A stretch of 64,000 bases of DNA, taken from the NCBI RefSeq assembly GCF_010977575.1, contig NZ_CP048812.1:3534001-3598000 (forward strand), written 5' to 3'. Numbering within the stretch: position 1 is the first letter of the stretch; every line of letters begins with the position of its first letter. The notes beneath the pieces were generated by a model. The model saw only the letters and a list, made by a program, of their open reading frames with translations. It did not search any database and was not told where the DNA came from. The DNA comes from Halomonas socia (GTDB lineage Bacteria; Pseudomonadota; Gammaproteobacteria; Pseudomonadales; Halomonadaceae). Positions 52,639-62,541 of this stretch are shown here, piece after piece. A program made the position numbers and the translations under genes.

Positions 52639-53418
52639 ATGAGCGTTGAATTGCACGCAGTTGACACCGGCGGAGACGGTACCCCGCTGGTGGTGGTGCA
52701 CGGCCTGATGGGGAGTGCCGATAACTGGCGCTCCCACGTCAAGCAGTGGCAGCGCAAGCGGCGCGTGGTGGCGGTGGACCTGCGCAATCACGGACGCTCG
52801 CCGCACGCCGTGGGGATGCGCTATGCCGAAATGGCCGATGATCTGCTGGCCTGCCTCGACCGTCTGGGCATCCAGCGCTGCCATCTGCTTGGCCACTCGA
52901 TGGGCGGCAAGGTGGTCATGACCCTGGCGCGCCGGGCTCCCGAGCGGGTGGCTTCGCTGATCGTCGCCGACATCGCGACGGTGCGTTATGGGCACGGTCA
53001 CGATGCCATCTTCGCAGCCATGCATCACGTTGAGGCGCATGCGCCGAGCAATCGCCGCGATGTCGATGCGCTGCTCGCCGAGCACGTCGAGGACAAGGGC
53101 ACGCGGCTGTTTCTGGCCACCAACCTGGCGCGTGGCGAAGACGGGCGCATGGGCTGGCGGCTGGGCCTCGAGCACATCGAGGCGGCCTATGAGGCGATCC
53201 GCGACGTGCCTGACGGCGAGGGTGCCTATCCGGGGCCGTCGCTGGTACTGCGCGGAGGGCGCTCGGACTATGTGAGCGATGCCATGCTGCCGGGGCTGCG
53301 TGAACTGCTGCCCCGCGTCGAAGTGGTGACCCTCGACGCTGGCCACTGGCTGCATGCCGAGCAGCCCAGCGACTTTCAGGCGGCGGTCAACGACTTCATT
53401 GCGACCGTCGAGGGCTGA
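52639..53418 (+). CDS. ybfF: Alpha/beta-hydrolase esterase (YbfF type)
   Basis: 259 residues. Oxyanion/entry motif VVVHGLMGSADNW, AVDLRNHGRSPHA, nucleophile Ser in LLGHSMGGKVVM, Asp near GGRSDYVSD and His in DAGHWLHAEQP. This is the YbfF pattern (acyl-CoA or general carboxylesterase in E. coli). AAGGAGAG stands before ATG 52639. It starts 30 bases after yhhQ, so it may be co-transcribed. Natural substrate unknown. Confidence 0.88.
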   Translation: MSVELHAVDTGGDGTPLVVVHGLMGSADNWRSHVKQWQRKRRVVAVDLRNHGRSPHAVGMRYAEMADDLLACLDRLGIQRCHLLGHSMGGKVVMTLARRAPERVASLIVADIATVRYGHGHDAIFAAMHHVEAHAPSNRRDVDALLAEHVEDKGTRLFLATNLARGEDGRMGWRLGLEHIEAAYEAIRDVPDGEGAYPGPSLVLRGGRSDYVSDAMLPGLRELLPRVEVVTLDAGHWLHAEQPSDFQAAVNDFIATVEG

Positions 53419-53472
53419 GCAGGCGCTCAGTCCAGCGGGTGCACCTCGAGGCGTTCGCTGTTGCCGCTGCGG

Positions 53473-54687
53473 TCACGGCGCGTGGAGGTCGACGGCTAGG
53501 CGCTCGAGCGGCTGGCGGGTGTCGATATGACCCCGCTCGTAGAGGTAGTTCTGCAGCGTCGCATAGCGCCTGGCGTCCAGCGCGGCCGGGCGCAGTGCCA
53601 GGCGGCGCAGGGTATCCGGCCAGGCACGCAGGTTGATGGTGGTAGCAAGCGCGGGGTGGTGGCCGGTGATCAGCTCCCAGGCGTCGTCGGGATGGTTGAG
53701 GGCCCACTCGGTGGCGTCCTCCAAGGCGTTGAGCAGGCGCTTGATCTCACTGCGTTGGCTGGCCAGGGTGTCGCGATTGGCCATCAGGATCAGGCCGTCG
53801 TGGCGCGGGATGCCGTAGGCCTCGACGCTGAAGCCGCGCACCCTGAGTCCCTCTTCATCGAGATGGTGGGGCAGGACGTGGCGCAACGGCGCGATCAGCG
53901 CATCGACGTGTCCCTCGAGCAGTGCCTGGGCAGGACTGAAGTTGACGTAGTCGAGAACCAGGTCGTCGAGGCCGATGTCGTATTGGTCGAGCATGCCCGA
54001 GAGTATCGGCGTCAGGCTGTCGTCGAGGGCGTAGCCGATGCGCTTGCCGGCGAGGTCGGCGAGAGTTTCGATGTCGCCGTCGGCCGCCACGATGAGGCTG
54101 CTCAGTGGCGTGGGCATCAGGCTTGCGACGCGCACCAGCGGTAGTTGCTGGTCGACCAGCATGTGCAGCTGGGATTGGCGGCCCAGCGCCAGGTCAGCGC
54201 GCGCCGCGGCCAGCAGCTTGGGCGGCAGACTAGGGTCGGCGGGGACGTTGAGGGTGACGTCCAGCCCGTAACGCGCGAAGTCGCCGCGGGCCTGGGCAAC
54301 CAGCAGTGCGGCATGCTGGGGACTCAGGTACCAGTCGAGCACGATACGCAGCTCGTCGAGGGGGGGCGGGTCGATGGGCTCAGGGGTGCGCAGTGTGATC
54401 GACGGCACCGACTCATCGAGTGGCGCCGGGCCGGGGCGTGGAAAGACCTCGAACAGGATCGGGTGCTGGGCCGCAAAGGGCAGGGCAGCCGGGTCGATGA
54501 AGGGAATCGGATTGCGCTGGCTGGCGGGCAGTGCCTCCTGGCCGATTTGCGTCACTGGCTCGAGTGTCGTGGCCGGAGTATCGGCACCATCCTGGTCATC
54601 GCCCAAGGCGACCGTCGGGAAACCAAGGGTCACGGCGATAGCGGCGAGCAGTACCCACCAGGCCTTGCGATTGCGCAGGGTCGTCAT
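53473..54687 (-). CDS. NMT1/THI5-like ABC transporter substrate-binding protein
   Basis: 404 residues. Signal peptide (WWVLLAAIAVTLGFPTVALG-D), an unusual ~95-residue proline/acid-rich stretch before the domain, then LRIVLDWYLSPQHAALLVAQ and GDFARYGLDVTLNVPADP, the start typical of NMT1/SsuA-type receptors (thiamine pyrimidine, taurine, nitrate classes). No permease or ATPase gene is adjacent, so it is an orphan receptor. Substrate cannot be assigned; thiamine-precursor or aromatic/sulfonate binding are possibilities. Confidence 0.78.
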   Translation of the reverse strand: MTTLRNRKAWWVLLAAIAVTLGFPTVALGDDQDGADTPATTLEPVTQIGQEALPASQRNPIPFIDPAALPFAAQHPILFEVFPRPGPAPLDESVPSITLRTPEPIDPPPLDELRIVLDWYLSPQHAALLVAQARGDFARYGLDVTLNVPADPSLPPKLLAAARADLALGRQSQLHMLVDQQLPLVRVASLMPTPLSSLIVAADGDIETLADLAGKRIGYALDDSLTPILSGMLDQYDIGLDDLVLDYVNFSPAQALLEGHVDALIAPLRHVLPHHLDEEGLRVRGFSVEAYGIPRHDGLILMANRDTLASQRSEIKRLLNALEDATEWALNHPDDAWELITGHHPALATTINLRAWPDTLRRLALRPAALDARRYATLQNYLYERGHIDTRQPLERLAVDLHAP

Positions 54688-54887
54688 CCAGGTCTCCAGC
54701 GGTGAGTCGAAGGCCGGCGACGAGGCCGGCCAGCAAGATTGTATCCTTGAGTGGCGGCTGATGCCTAGCCGCTAGCTCGGCAGAATTTGTACAAGCTATT
54801 GAAAGTGTAGGACTATCGCCTTGCCTGATCGCCGCCGCGCAGGCGCTGTGGCATACTCGAATAACCTTTCGCTCGCGTACGCAGGCC

Positions 54888-56597
54888 ATGGATAGCATCA
54901 ATACCCTCTTTCTGTTCAGCGGCTTCTTGATTGCCCTGAGTATTCTGGCCAGCCGCCTGTCGTCGCTGTTTGGCCTGCCGCTGCTGATCATCTTTCTGGG
55001 GCTGGGCATGCTGGCCGGCGAGGAGGGGGTGCTCGGCATTCAGTTCGACGACTATTCGCTGGCGTTTCTGATCGGCCACCTGGCGCTGGCGATGATTCTA
55101 CTCGATGGCGGCCTGCGTACGCGGCTCAAGACCTTTCGCGTCGGCTTCAAGCCGGCGTTGTCGCTGGCCACTCTGGGGGTGTTCCTGACCAGCGGCATCA
55201 TCGGCTTGCTGGCCATGTGGGTGTTCGACCTGACCCTGACGCAAGGGTTGCTGGTGGGGGCCATCGTCGGCTCCACCGATGCCGCGGCAGTGTTCTCGAT
55301 GCTCAGTGGCCGTGGTATCAATCTCAACGAGCGCGTCGGGGCGACGCTGGAGATCGAGTCGGGTACCAACGATCCGATGGCGATCTTCCTGACCATCATG
55401 TTGGTCGAGCTGCTGGTGGGCGATATTGGTGGTATCACCCAGACGCTGCTGTTCCTGATCGAGCAGTTCGGCTTCGGTCTGGCGATTGGCCTCGGTGGTG
55501 GCTGGCTGATTGCCAAGCTGCTGCGCTCCCTGGATCTGGCCCCGGGGCTCTACTCGCTGCTGGCACTGGCGCTGGGCTTCTGCGTATTCGGCTTGACCAG
55601 TGTGCTGGGTGGCAGCGGCTTCCTGGCTATCTACCTGTGCGGGTTGATGATCGGCAATCGCCCGGGGCGCCACCTCAATTTCATCCTGCCGGTGCACGAC
55701 GGCCTGGCCTGGCTGAGCCAGATTGGCCTGTTTTTGGTGTTGGGGCTGCTAGTCACCCCCAGCGATCTGCTCGAGTATGCACTGCCGGCCTCGCTGGTGG
55801 GGTTGGCGCTGATCTTCGTGGCGCGGCCGCTGGCGGTGCTGATCTCGGTCAAGCCGTTCTTCAAGTTCCGCTGGCGCGAGATCGGCTTTATCTCATGGGT
55901 GGGGTTGCGCGGTGCGGTGCCGATCGTGCTGGCGATCTTCCCGGTGATCGGCGGAGTGGAGGATGCCTCGCTGTATTTCAACGTGGCCTTCGCAGTGGTG
56001 CTGATGTCACTGCTGATCCAGGGCGGCAGCATTTCGCTGATGGCCCGCTGGATGAAGGTCGAGGTGCCGCTGGGAGTGACGCCCAATCGGCGCGGGCCGC
56101 TTGGGGTGCTGCCGGAGAATGATTACGAGATGTTCGTTTATCATGTCGACAACCAGGATCTCGACGACGTGCCGATCCGCCTGCTGCGCTTCCCCTCTGG
56201 AGCCCTGATCTCTGCGCTGTTCCGCCAGCATGCCATGCTCCACCCCAAGGGCAGTACCCGGCTGATGCTCGGTGACGTGCTCTGCGTGATCGGCCGCACC
56301 GGTGACCTACCGGCCCTCAACCGCTTGTTCAACGGCGATGCCAAGCTCAAGCGCGAGCGAGCCTTTTTCGGCACCTTCACCCTCGACGCCGATGCCTTGA
56401 TGAGCGACGTGGCGGCGGCCTATGGCTTGACCTTGAGCCCCGGTGAACAGGAGATGACCCTCGGCGAGTTCGTATCGCTGCGGGTCGGCGGCCACCCGGT
56501 GGTGGGCGATGACGTCGGCTGGCACGGCTTTCACTGGGTGGTCAGTGAGATGGAGGGTAATCGCATCACCAAGGTCGGTCTGCGCCTCTATCAATAA
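54888..56597 (+). CDS. nhaP2: K+/H+ antiporter of the CPA1 family (NhaP2/CvrA)
   Basis: 569 residues. About 12 membrane helices to residue ~390 ([52 protein letters not shown] containing the Asp pair of the transport site), then a cytoplasmic RCK/TrkA-C-like part with [14 protein letters not shown] and a CorC-like tail ([20 protein letters not shown]). NhaP2 exchanges K+ for H+ at alkaline or hypo-osmotic stress, useful in a halophile. It is divergent from the orphan binding-protein gene. Confidence 0.93.
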   Translation: MDSINTLFLFSGFLIALSILASRLSSLFGLPLLIIFLGLGMLAGEEGVLGIQFDDYSLAFLIGHLALAMILLDGGLRTRLKTFRVGFKPALSLATLGVFLTSGIIGLLAMWVFDLTLTQGLLVGAIVGSTDAAAVFSMLSGRGINLNERVGATLEIESGTNDPMAIFLTIMLVELLVGDIGGITQTLLFLIEQFGFGLAIGLGGGWLIAKLLRSLDLAPGLYSLLALALGFCVFGLTSVLGGSGFLAIYLCGLMIGNRPGRHLNFILPVHDGLAWLSQIGLFLVLGLLVTPSDLLEYALPASLVGLALIFVARPLAVLISVKPFFKFRWREIGFISWVGLRGAVPIVLAIFPVIGGVEDASLYFNVAFAVVLMSLLIQGGSISLMARWMKVEVPLGVTPNRRGPLGVLPENDYEMFVYHVDNQDLDDVPIRLLRFPSGALISALFRQHAMLHPKGSTRLMLGDVLCVIGRTGDLPALNRLFNGDAKLKRERAFFGTFTLDADALMSDVAAAYGLTLSPGEQEMTLGEFVSLRVGGHPVVGDDVGWHGFHWVVSEMEGNRITKVGLRLYQ

Positions 56598-56661
56598 CCG
56601 CTGATGGCAAACAAGCCCTTGACCTGCGGTGAGAAACTGGTAATATTCTGCGCCGTGAGCC

Positions 56662-56751
56662 GGAGGGATGGCAGAGCGGTTGAATGCACCGGTCTTGAAA
56701 ACCGGCAAGGGTTAACGCCCTTCCAGGGTTCGAATCCCTGTCCCTCCGCCA
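56662..56751 (+). tRNA. tRNA-Ser (anticodon TGA)
   Basis: Acceptor arms GGAGGGA and TCCCTCC, encoded CCA end, anticodon stem CCGGT/ACCGG with loop CTTGAAA (anticodon TGA), long variable arm AAGGGTTAACGCCCTT as in class II tRNAs, and T-loop GGTTCGAATCC. 90 bases including CCA. Confidence 0.97.
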
Positions 56752-56759
56752 CTCGCGAT

Positions 56760-56836
56760 CGGAGCGTGGCGCAGCTTGGTAGCGCGCTGCAATGGGGTTG
56801 CAGAGGTCGCAGGTTCGAATCCTGTCGCTCCGACCA
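56760..56836 (+). tRNA. tRNA-Pro (anticodon GGG)
   Basis: Acceptor CGGAGCG/CGCTCCG with discriminator A and encoded CCA, D-arm GCGC-AGCTTGGTA-GCGC, anticodon stem CTGCA/TGCAG with loop ATGGGGT (anticodon GGG), T-arm GCAGG-TTCGAAT-CCTGT. 77 bases. It lies eight bases after tRNA-Ser, so the two are co-transcribed. Confidence 0.97.
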
Positions 56837-56849
56837 GATGGATTCAGAT

Positions 56850-56888
56850 AAACCGCCACTCACGGGTCATGCCGGGTGGCGGTTTTTC
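56850..56888 (+). terminator. Rho-independent terminator after the tRNA pair
   Basis: Stem AAACCGCCAC (56850-56859) pairs with GTGGCGGTTT (56876-56885) and is followed by further T residues (run of five T). Clear intrinsic terminator for the two tRNA genes. Confidence 0.88.
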
Positions 56889-56900
56889 GTCGTGCTGGTG

Positions 56901-57062
56901 TCAGCGTGGCCCGCGCCCGCGATGGCGGGTCAAGTGCAGCACTGCGGCCAGCACCATCAGCGCCAGGCCGACGAAGGCCACCGGGTTGTAGGTGGCCCAG
57001 CCGTACACCCCGAGCAGGGTGCCAATCACCAATATTACCCAGCGTGTCGTCTTGACGGTCAT
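56901..57062 (-). CDS. Small two-helix membrane protein
   Basis: 53 residues: MTVKTTRWVILVIGTLLGVY, a short NP turn (ATYNPVAFVG) and a second helix ending in a basic tail RHRGRGPR. ATG 57062 fits GAGGAG five bases upstream; the neighbouring ATG at 57065 is closer to it. The family is unknown to me. It is probably an inner-membrane protein. It is divergent from lrgA. Confidence 0.6.
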   Translation of the reverse strand: MTVKTTRWVILVIGTLLGVYGWATYNPVAFVGLALMVLAAVLHLTRHRGRGPR

Positions 57063-57213
57063 CATGTCTCCTCGGTTGGCGGTGCGTGATGGGCGTGACG
57101 CGCTCGGGCGCCTATGCTGCATGTTGCACGCCGCGCACCTGCATTACCATTGTTCGATGGATGCCAGGGATATCGCGTCCAGTCATCATCGCGCCTGCTT
57201 CGGGAGTGCTGCC

Positions 57214-57579
57214 ATGCCGTTGATCGTGGGAATGAGTCTGCTGCTGGGCTGTCAGTTCATTGGCGAGTTGCTCGCCAGGGGCCTGGCGGTGCCGGTTCCG
57301 GGACCGGTATTGGGCATGCTGGTGCTACTTCTGGCGCTGATGATCCACGGGCGCGTGCCATCGGCGCTGCGCCACAGCGGCGAAGGCCTGCTGCGCTATT
57401 TGACGTTGCTGTTCGTGCCCGCCGGGGTAGGGATGATGGTGCATGCCCAACTGATCATGGCCGACCTATGGGTGATCGGCGTGACGCTGGTGGTGTCCAC
57501 GGCGCTGACCCTGGCGGTGACGGCCAAAGTCATGAGTTGGCTCAACCGGCGCCGGCTGCGTCGCGGCACTGGCGCATGA
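57214..57579 (+). CDS. lrgA: CidA/LrgA-family holin-like protein
   Basis: 121 residues with four membrane segments. LLLGCQFIGELLARGLAVPV and VPGPVLGMLVLLLALM are the CidA/LrgA signature, followed by FVPAGVGMMVHAQLI. ATG 57214 has GGGAG upstream; an ATG 18 codons earlier lacks a ribosome site. The stop overlaps the next gene's start (ATGA). CidA/LrgA proteins were linked to murein hydrolase export and cell lysis, and later to pyruvate or related metabolite transport with LrgB. Confidence 0.9.
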   Translation: MPLIVGMSLLLGCQFIGELLARGLAVPVPGPVLGMLVLLLALMIHGRVPSALRHSGEGLLRYLTLLFVPAGVGMMVHAQLIMADLWVIGVTLVVSTALTLAVTAKVMSWLNRRRLRRGTGA

Positions 57580-58304
57580 ATATCGTCGTCCTCGATCAGC
57601 TGTGGGTCTACCTCTCCGGCCATCCGCTGGTGTCGCTGCTGGCCACTCTGGTGGCCTTCATCGCCGCCACCTGGCTCAATCGCAAGATGGGCGGAACACC
57701 GCTGCTGCACCCGGTGATTCTCAGTATCGCGCTGTTGATCGGCTTTCTGCTGCTCGCCGGGATCGACTACCCGACCTACTTCGAGGGCGCCCAGTTCATT
57801 CATTTCCTGCTGGGGCCAGCCACGGTGGCACTGGCAATCCCGCTCTATGATCATCTCGAGCGAGTGCGTGCAATGCTGGTGCCGACCCTGCTCGCCTGCT
57901 GCGCGGGTATCGTCACTGCGGTGGGGTCGACGATCGGCCTGGCGGCACTGATGGGGGCGGCGCCGGAGACATTGTTGAGCCTGGCGCCACGCTCGGTGAC
58001 GTCGCCGATTGCCATGGGAATTGCCGAGCAGGTCGGCGGTATACCGTCGCTGGCGGCGGGGCTGGTACTACTGACGGGGTCAGTGGGCTGTGCACTGGGG
58101 CCGTGGATCTTGCGTCTGATGAGGATCGACGATCCCAGCGTGCAGGGCTTTACCATGGGGCTCGCCGCACACGGTTTTGGCACCGCACACTGCTTTGCCT
58201 CGATCGGCGCCATGGCCGGGGCCTTTGCTGGGCTTGGCATGGCGCTGACCGGCCTGCTGACGGCCTTTCTGCTACCCCTGATGACCACGCTATTAGGGGT
58301 GTGA
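57576..58304 (+). CDS. lrgB: LrgB/CidB-family membrane protein
   Basis: 242 residues, about seven helices. LNRKMGGTPLLHPVILSIAL, FIHFLLGPATVALAIPLYDH and LAPRSVTSPIAMGIAEQVGG are the family's conserved blocks, with AAHGFGTAHCF near the end. Translationally coupled to lrgA by ATGA. Forms the partner component of the LrgAB system. Confidence 0.93.
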   Translation: MNIVVLDQLWVYLSGHPLVSLLATLVAFIAATWLNRKMGGTPLLHPVILSIALLIGFLLLAGIDYPTYFEGAQFIHFLLGPATVALAIPLYDHLERVRAMLVPTLLACCAGIVTAVGSTIGLAALMGAAPETLLSLAPRSVTSPIAMGIAEQVGGIPSLAAGLVLLTGSVGCALGPWILRLMRIDDPSVQGFTMGLAAHGFGTAHCFASIGAMAGAFAGLGMALTGLLTAFLLPLMTTLLGV

Positions 58305-58312
58305 GCGCGGCC

Positions 58313-58660
58313 TCACAGCTCTTCCCAGAGCTGTCGGCGGAACTCGTGGGAGAGCTCGGTGACCTTGTCGAGGCGCGCCAGGCTGGCCTCGGTCACCTCG
58401 TTCATGATCTCCTCATAGCAATCGCCCAGTGCGGTTTCGTTGCGTAGTCGGTCAGGATCGAGCATGCATTCGCCGATACGCAGGTTGGCGTTGAGGCAGG
58501 CGAGCATGAAGGTGGCTTCGCTCTCGATTATCTGATCCATGGCCTTGAGCCACTGCAGTTGCAGGCGTGCCGCCGGGGCGTTGGTAGCCAGCCACTGTTC
58601 GAGCCATAGCTGAGTCAGCGGCGTAGTGGTTGAAGATGGGGGCTTGGTTGTCGGTGTCAT
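58313..58660 (-). CDS. Phasin-like small helical protein of unknown function
   Basis: 115 residues, entirely helical by eye, with an amphipathic long helix (LWLEQWLATNAPAARLQLQW, LKAMDQIIESEATFMLACLN). GGGAGG precedes ATG 58660. I do not recognise a named domain. The size and helix pattern recall phasin-like or other small cytosolic proteins, but this is weak. It is convergent with lrgB with an eight-base gap. Confidence 0.6.
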   Translation of the reverse strand: MTPTTKPPSSTTTPLTQLWLEQWLATNAPAARLQLQWLKAMDQIIESEATFMLACLNANLRIGECMLDPDRLRNETALGDCYEEIMNEVTEASLARLDKVTELSHEFRRQLWEEL

Positions 58661-58797
58661 GCCGGCCTCCCGGTAGCATGGGGTATCCTGAGCAGTATAG
58701 TCTGCCGAGGGGTGGCGACGAGTGGCGAATGCTGCGATGCGCCATTTTGCTGATGCGGGTCAAATTCGATATCGAACTTTAGTCGTGAGGAGAGGCT

Positions 58798-58971
58798 ATG
58801 TGGGGAGTCATCAAATCGGTGCTGGCAGCGTTTTTCGGCGTCCAGAAAGAGCGCCAGCGGCAGCACGATTTCGAGCACGGCAAGCCGGGAGTCTTTATTC
58901 TGGTGGGATTGCTGATGGGAGTGGTGTTCGTGGTGATGATTGCGGCACTCGCCATTTACCTCGCCGGTTGA
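58798..58971 (+). CDS. DUF2970 family small membrane protein
   Basis: 57 residues: MWGVIKSVLAAFFGVQKERQ, a charged stretch (RQHDFEHGKPG) and one membrane helix (VFILVGLLMGVVFVVMIAAL). This is the DUF2970 pattern, and such genes commonly stand just before coxB in gammaproteobacteria, as here. GAGGAGAGG precedes the ATG. Probably a cytochrome oxidase-associated protein; role unknown. Confidence 0.85.
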   Translation: MWGVIKSVLAAFFGVQKERQRQHDFEHGKPGVFILVGLLMGVVFVVMIAALAIYLAG

Positions 58972-59109
58972 GGTCGTCAGCCGCTGCCAGCGTTGAGGAG
59001 CGGGGGTTGCCTTTCGACGGCAGATGCTCTTCTATATCGCGACAAGACACACCTAATATTGCACGTCGGTTGCGCCGCCGGTATGAGCAAAACAAGTAAG
59101 GAGGAGCCA

Positions 59110-60224
59110 ATGCGCAAGTTGCTCGCATTGATGACGGGTGGGGGATCGCTCTTGGGGGCGCATCGCTGGCTCAGGCCAATGGCTGGAACATGCCCGTCGG
59201 GGTGACCGACCTGAGCGCCGAGATCTTTTCGCTGCACATGACGATCTTCTGGATCTGTGTGGTGATCGGTCTGGTGGTGTTCGGTGTGATGTTCTATTCG
59301 CTGTTCAAGTTCCGTCGCTCTCAGGGTGCCAAGTCGGCGCACTTTCACGAGAACACCACCGTTGAGGTGATCTGGACGGCGGTGCCGCTGCTGATTCTGG
59401 TGGGCATGGCTGTGCCGGCCACCGCTACGCTGCAGAAGATGTACGACGCTTCGGATGCCGAGCTGGACGTGATGATCACCGGTCAGCAGTGGCGCTGGCG
59501 CTACGAGTACCTTGGTGAGGATGTCGCTTTCAACTCCAATATGAGCACCCCGCGTGCGCAGATTGCCGGCGAAGAGGAGCGCGGCGAGCACTACCTGCTT
59601 GAGGTCGATGAGCCGCTGGTGCTGCCGATCAACCGCAAGGTGCGCTTCCTGTTGACCGCCGATGACGTCATTCACTCCTGGTGGGTGCCGGACTTCGCCG
59701 TCAAGCAGGACACCATTCCCGGCTTCATCAACGAGAATTGGGTGCGCATCAACGAGCCGGGCATCTACCGCGGCCAGTGTGCCGAGCTGTGCGGCATGGA
59801 TCACGGTTTCATGCCGATCGTGGTGCATGCCATGGAAGAGGACGACTTCGATGACTGGCTTGCCGAGCGCAAAGAGGCCGCTGAAGCCGAAGCCATGGGC
59901 GTCGACCGCGAATGGGAAATGGCCGAACTGATGGAGCGCGGCGAGCAGGTCTACGGCTCGATCTGCGCTTCCTGCCACCAGGCCGACGGCGGCGGCTCAC
60001 CGCCTGCCTTCCCGGCGCTGGCCGGCAATCAGGAGCTGATCGATGACGTCGACTGGCATACCGATGTGGTGCTCAACGGCGTGTCGGGCACGGCGATGCC
60101 GGCATTCCGCAGCAACCTCAACCCGGTCGAGCTGGCTGCGGTGGTGACCTACAGCCGCAATGCCTGGGGCAACGACACCGGCGATGCGGTGCAGCCCGCG
60201 GAGATCGTCGAGCTACTCGAGTAG
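59110..60224 (+). CDS. coxB: Cytochrome c oxidase subunit II with C-terminal cytochrome c domain (frameshift in signal peptide)
   Basis: ATG 59110 has AAGGAGGAG upstream and reads [16 protein letters not shown], then breaks at the G5 run 59154-59158. One added G continues as [20 protein letters not shown] into the frame open to 60224, total 371 residues. Two membrane helices ([32 protein letters not shown]), the CuA site ([13 protein letters not shown], with upstream His in DVIHSWWVP), then a C-terminal cytochrome c domain with CASCH near residue 290 (caa3-like). Receives electrons for subunit I. The N-terminal break hits an essential gene, so base-calling error is likely. Confidence 0.93.
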
Positions 60225-60277
60225 ACGATCACCCGAAACGTCTCTCTGCCACCAGACAACGATATCGGAGATGTGCG

Positions 60278-61924
60278 ATGGCTCCCAAATTGCCGCCCCA
60301 TCACAGTTTGCAACACTCGAGCACGACCGCCACGGCCGGCGGCCAGGTGCACGACGATCATGACCATCACCCCCAGCCGCGCGGCATCATGCGCTGGCTG
60401 CTGACCACCAATCACAAGGAGATCGGTAGCCTCTACCTGATCTTCTCATTGATCATGTTCTTCATCGGCGGGATCTTCGCGCTGGTGGTGCGTGCTGAGC
60501 TGTTCCAGCCGGGGCTGAATCTGGTCAATCCCGAGTTCTTCAACCAGATGACCACCATGCACGGCCTGATCATGGTCTTTGCGGCGGTCATGCCGGCCTT
60601 TACCGGGCTTGCCAACTGGATGATTCCGCTGCAGATCGGCGCCCCCGACATGGCCCTGCCGCGCCTCAACAACTTCAGTTTCTGGCTGCTGCCGGTGGCC
60701 TTCATCCTGCTGCTGTCGACGCTGCTGATGCCGGGCGGCGGGCCCAACTTCGGCTGGACCTTCTATGCACCGCTGTCGACCACCTACGCACCGCCGTCGA
60801 CCACCTTCTTCATTCTGTCGCTGCATATTGCCGGGGTCAGCTCGATCCTCGGGGCGATCAACATCGTCGCCACCATCCTCAACATGCGCGCGCCGGGCAT
60901 GCGCATGATGGACATGCCGCTGTTCGTATGGACCTGGTTGATTACCGCCTTCCTGCTGATCGCAGTGATGCCGGTGCTGGCCGGGGTGATCACCATGATG
61001 CTGATGGACATCAACTTCGGTACCAGCTTCTTCGATGCCGCCGGCGGCGGTGACCCGGTACTCTTCCAACATCTGTTCTGGTTCTTCGGGCACCCCGAGG
61101 TCTACATCATGATCCTGCCGGCCTTCGGTATCGTCTCGGCGATCATTCCCTGCTTCGCCCGCAAGCGGCTGTTCGGCTACGCCTCGATGGTCTATGCCAC
61201 GGCCTCGATCGCGGTGCTCTCCTTCCTGGTCTGGGCGCACCACATGTTCGTGGTCGGGCTGCCGCTGGCCGCCGAATTGTTCTTCATGTACACCACCATG
61301 CTGATCGCGGTGCCTACCGGGGTAAAGGTGTTCAACTGGATCACCACGCTGTTTCGCGGCTCGATCACCTTCGAGGTGCCGATGCTGTTTGCGCTGGCCT
61401 TCGTGGTGCTGTTCACCATCGGTGGTTTCTCCGGGCTGATGCTGGCCATTGCCCCGGCCGACTTCCAGTACCACGATACCTACTTCGTGGTGGCGCACTT
61501 CCACTACGTGCTGGTGCCTGGGGCGGTGTTCTCTATCATGGCGGCGGTGTACTTCTGGCTGCCCAAGTGGACCGGTTTCTACCCCAGCGAAGTGCTCGGC
61601 AAGTGGCACTTCTGGCTGTCGGTGATCGGCGTCAACCTGACCTTCTTCCCGATGCACTTCTCGGGGCTGGCCGGCATGCCGCGGCGGATTCCCGACTACG
61701 CACTGCAGTTTGCCGACTTCAACCTGGTCTCCAGCCTGGGCGCCTTCCTGTTTGGTTTCTCCCAGCTGATCTTCGTATGGGTGATCATCAAGTGCGTGCG
61801 CGGTGGGGTCAAAGCGCCGGCCAAGGCCTGGGACGGTGCGGAAGACCTCGAGTGGACCGTGCCCAGCCCGGCCCCGTTGCACACCTTCGAAACGCCACCG
61901 GACTTCAAGCCGGTACAGCACTAA
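60278..61924 (+). CDS. coxA: Cytochrome c oxidase subunit I
   Basis: 548 residues, 12 helices, aa3-type. Heme and copper ligands: [10 protein letters not shown] (low-spin heme His), [10 protein letters not shown] (CuB His and cross-linked Tyr), AHHMFVVG (two CuB His) and VAHFHYVL (heme a3 and a His). The His-rich N-terminus ([12 protein letters not shown]) is a small oddity. Terminal electron acceptor and proton pump of the aerobic chain. It begins 53 bases after coxB. Confidence 0.97.
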   Translation: MAPKLPPHHSLQHSSTTATAGGQVHDDHDHHPQPRGIMRWLLTTNHKEIGSLYLIFSLIMFFIGGIFALVVRAELFQPGLNLVNPEFFNQMTTMHGLIMVFAAVMPAFTGLANWMIPLQIGAPDMALPRLNNFSFWLLPVAFILLLSTLLMPGGGPNFGWTFYAPLSTTYAPPSTTFFILSLHIAGVSSILGAINIVATILNMRAPGMRMMDMPLFVWTWLITAFLLIAVMPVLAGVITMMLMDINFGTSFFDAAGGGDPVLFQHLFWFFGHPEVYIMILPAFGIVSAIIPCFARKRLFGYASMVYATASIAVLSFLVWAHHMFVVGLPLAAELFFMYTTMLIAVPTGVKVFNWITTLFRGSITFEVPMLFALAFVVLFTIGGFSGLMLAIAPADFQYHDTYFVVAHFHYVLVPGAVFSIMAAVYFWLPKWTGFYPSEVLGKWHFWLSVIGVNLTFFPMHFSGLAGMPRRIPDYALQFADFNLVSSLGAFLFGFSQLIFVWVIIKCVRGGVKAPAKAWDGAEDLEWTVPSPAPLHTFETPPDFKPVQH

Positions 61925-61933
61925 CGCCCTGAC

Positions 61934-61956
61934 GCCTGCCGGCGCTACCGGCAGGC
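61934..61956 (+). other. Intraoperonic hairpin between coxA and ctaG
   Basis: GCCTGCCGG-CGCTA-CCGGCAGGC is a perfect nine-base stem right after the coxA stop and just before the ctaG ribosome site. No T tract. It could partly end transcription or stabilise the coxA message, giving different levels of the two products. Confidence 0.55.
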
Positions 61957-61971
61957 ATGAGGAGAGTCGAC

Positions 61972-62541
61972 ATGATGAACCCAGTCCAGCGCACCGTGTT
62001 CCGCAGCGTGTTGGTACTGATCGCGATGTTCGCCTTCGCCTTTGCCTTGGTGCCGCTCTACGACGTCTTCTGTCGGGTCACCGGGCTGAATGGCAAGGTC
62101 GATGAGCGTGCTCAGTCGCTGATCAGCGAGGAGGTCGACCAGTCGCGCTACATCACGGTGCAGTTCATCACTCGCTCGGGGTCGGGCTTGCCGTGGATAC
62201 TCGATGTCGAACAGCGCCAGGTCAGGGTACACCCTGGCCAGCCTACCGAGATCGACTTCGCCTTCACCAATCAGAGCGGGGTCGCCCAGTCGGGGCGTGC
62301 GGTGCCCAGCGTCTCACCGTCGCGGGCGTCGCGTCATCTGCGCAAGGTGAACTGTTTCTGTTTCGAAGAGCAGCGCCTTGAGGCCGGCGAGCGCATCGAG
62401 CTGCCGCTGGTGTTTCAGCTGACCCGCGACTTGCCGGAAGACGTCAATACCGTGACGCTGGTCTATACGCTGTACCCCGTGGATGAGGACAAAGCACAAT
62501 TACAGGCGCAGGCAGCGCCGGCACCAGGAGGTGATGCATGA
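61972..62541 (+). CDS. ctaG: Cytochrome c oxidase copper-assembly protein CtaG/Cox11
   Basis: 189 residues. One N-terminal membrane helix (VFRSVLVLIAMFAFAFALVP), then a periplasmic immunoglobulin-like domain with the copper-binding CFCF in HLRKVNCFCFEEQRLEAGER. GLNGKVDERAQ and VTLVYTLYPV are conserved. It delivers Cu to CuB of subunit I. ATG 61972 has GAGGAGAG six bases upstream. The stop overlaps coxC (ATGA). Confidence 0.95.
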   Translation: MMNPVQRTVFRSVLVLIAMFAFAFALVPLYDVFCRVTGLNGKVDERAQSLISEEVDQSRYITVQFITRSGSGLPWILDVEQRQVRVHPGQPTEIDFAFTNQSGVAQSGRAVPSVSPSRASRHLRKVNCFCFEEQRLEAGERIELPLVFQLTRDLPEDVNTVTLVYTLYPVDEDKAQLQAQAAPAPGGDA

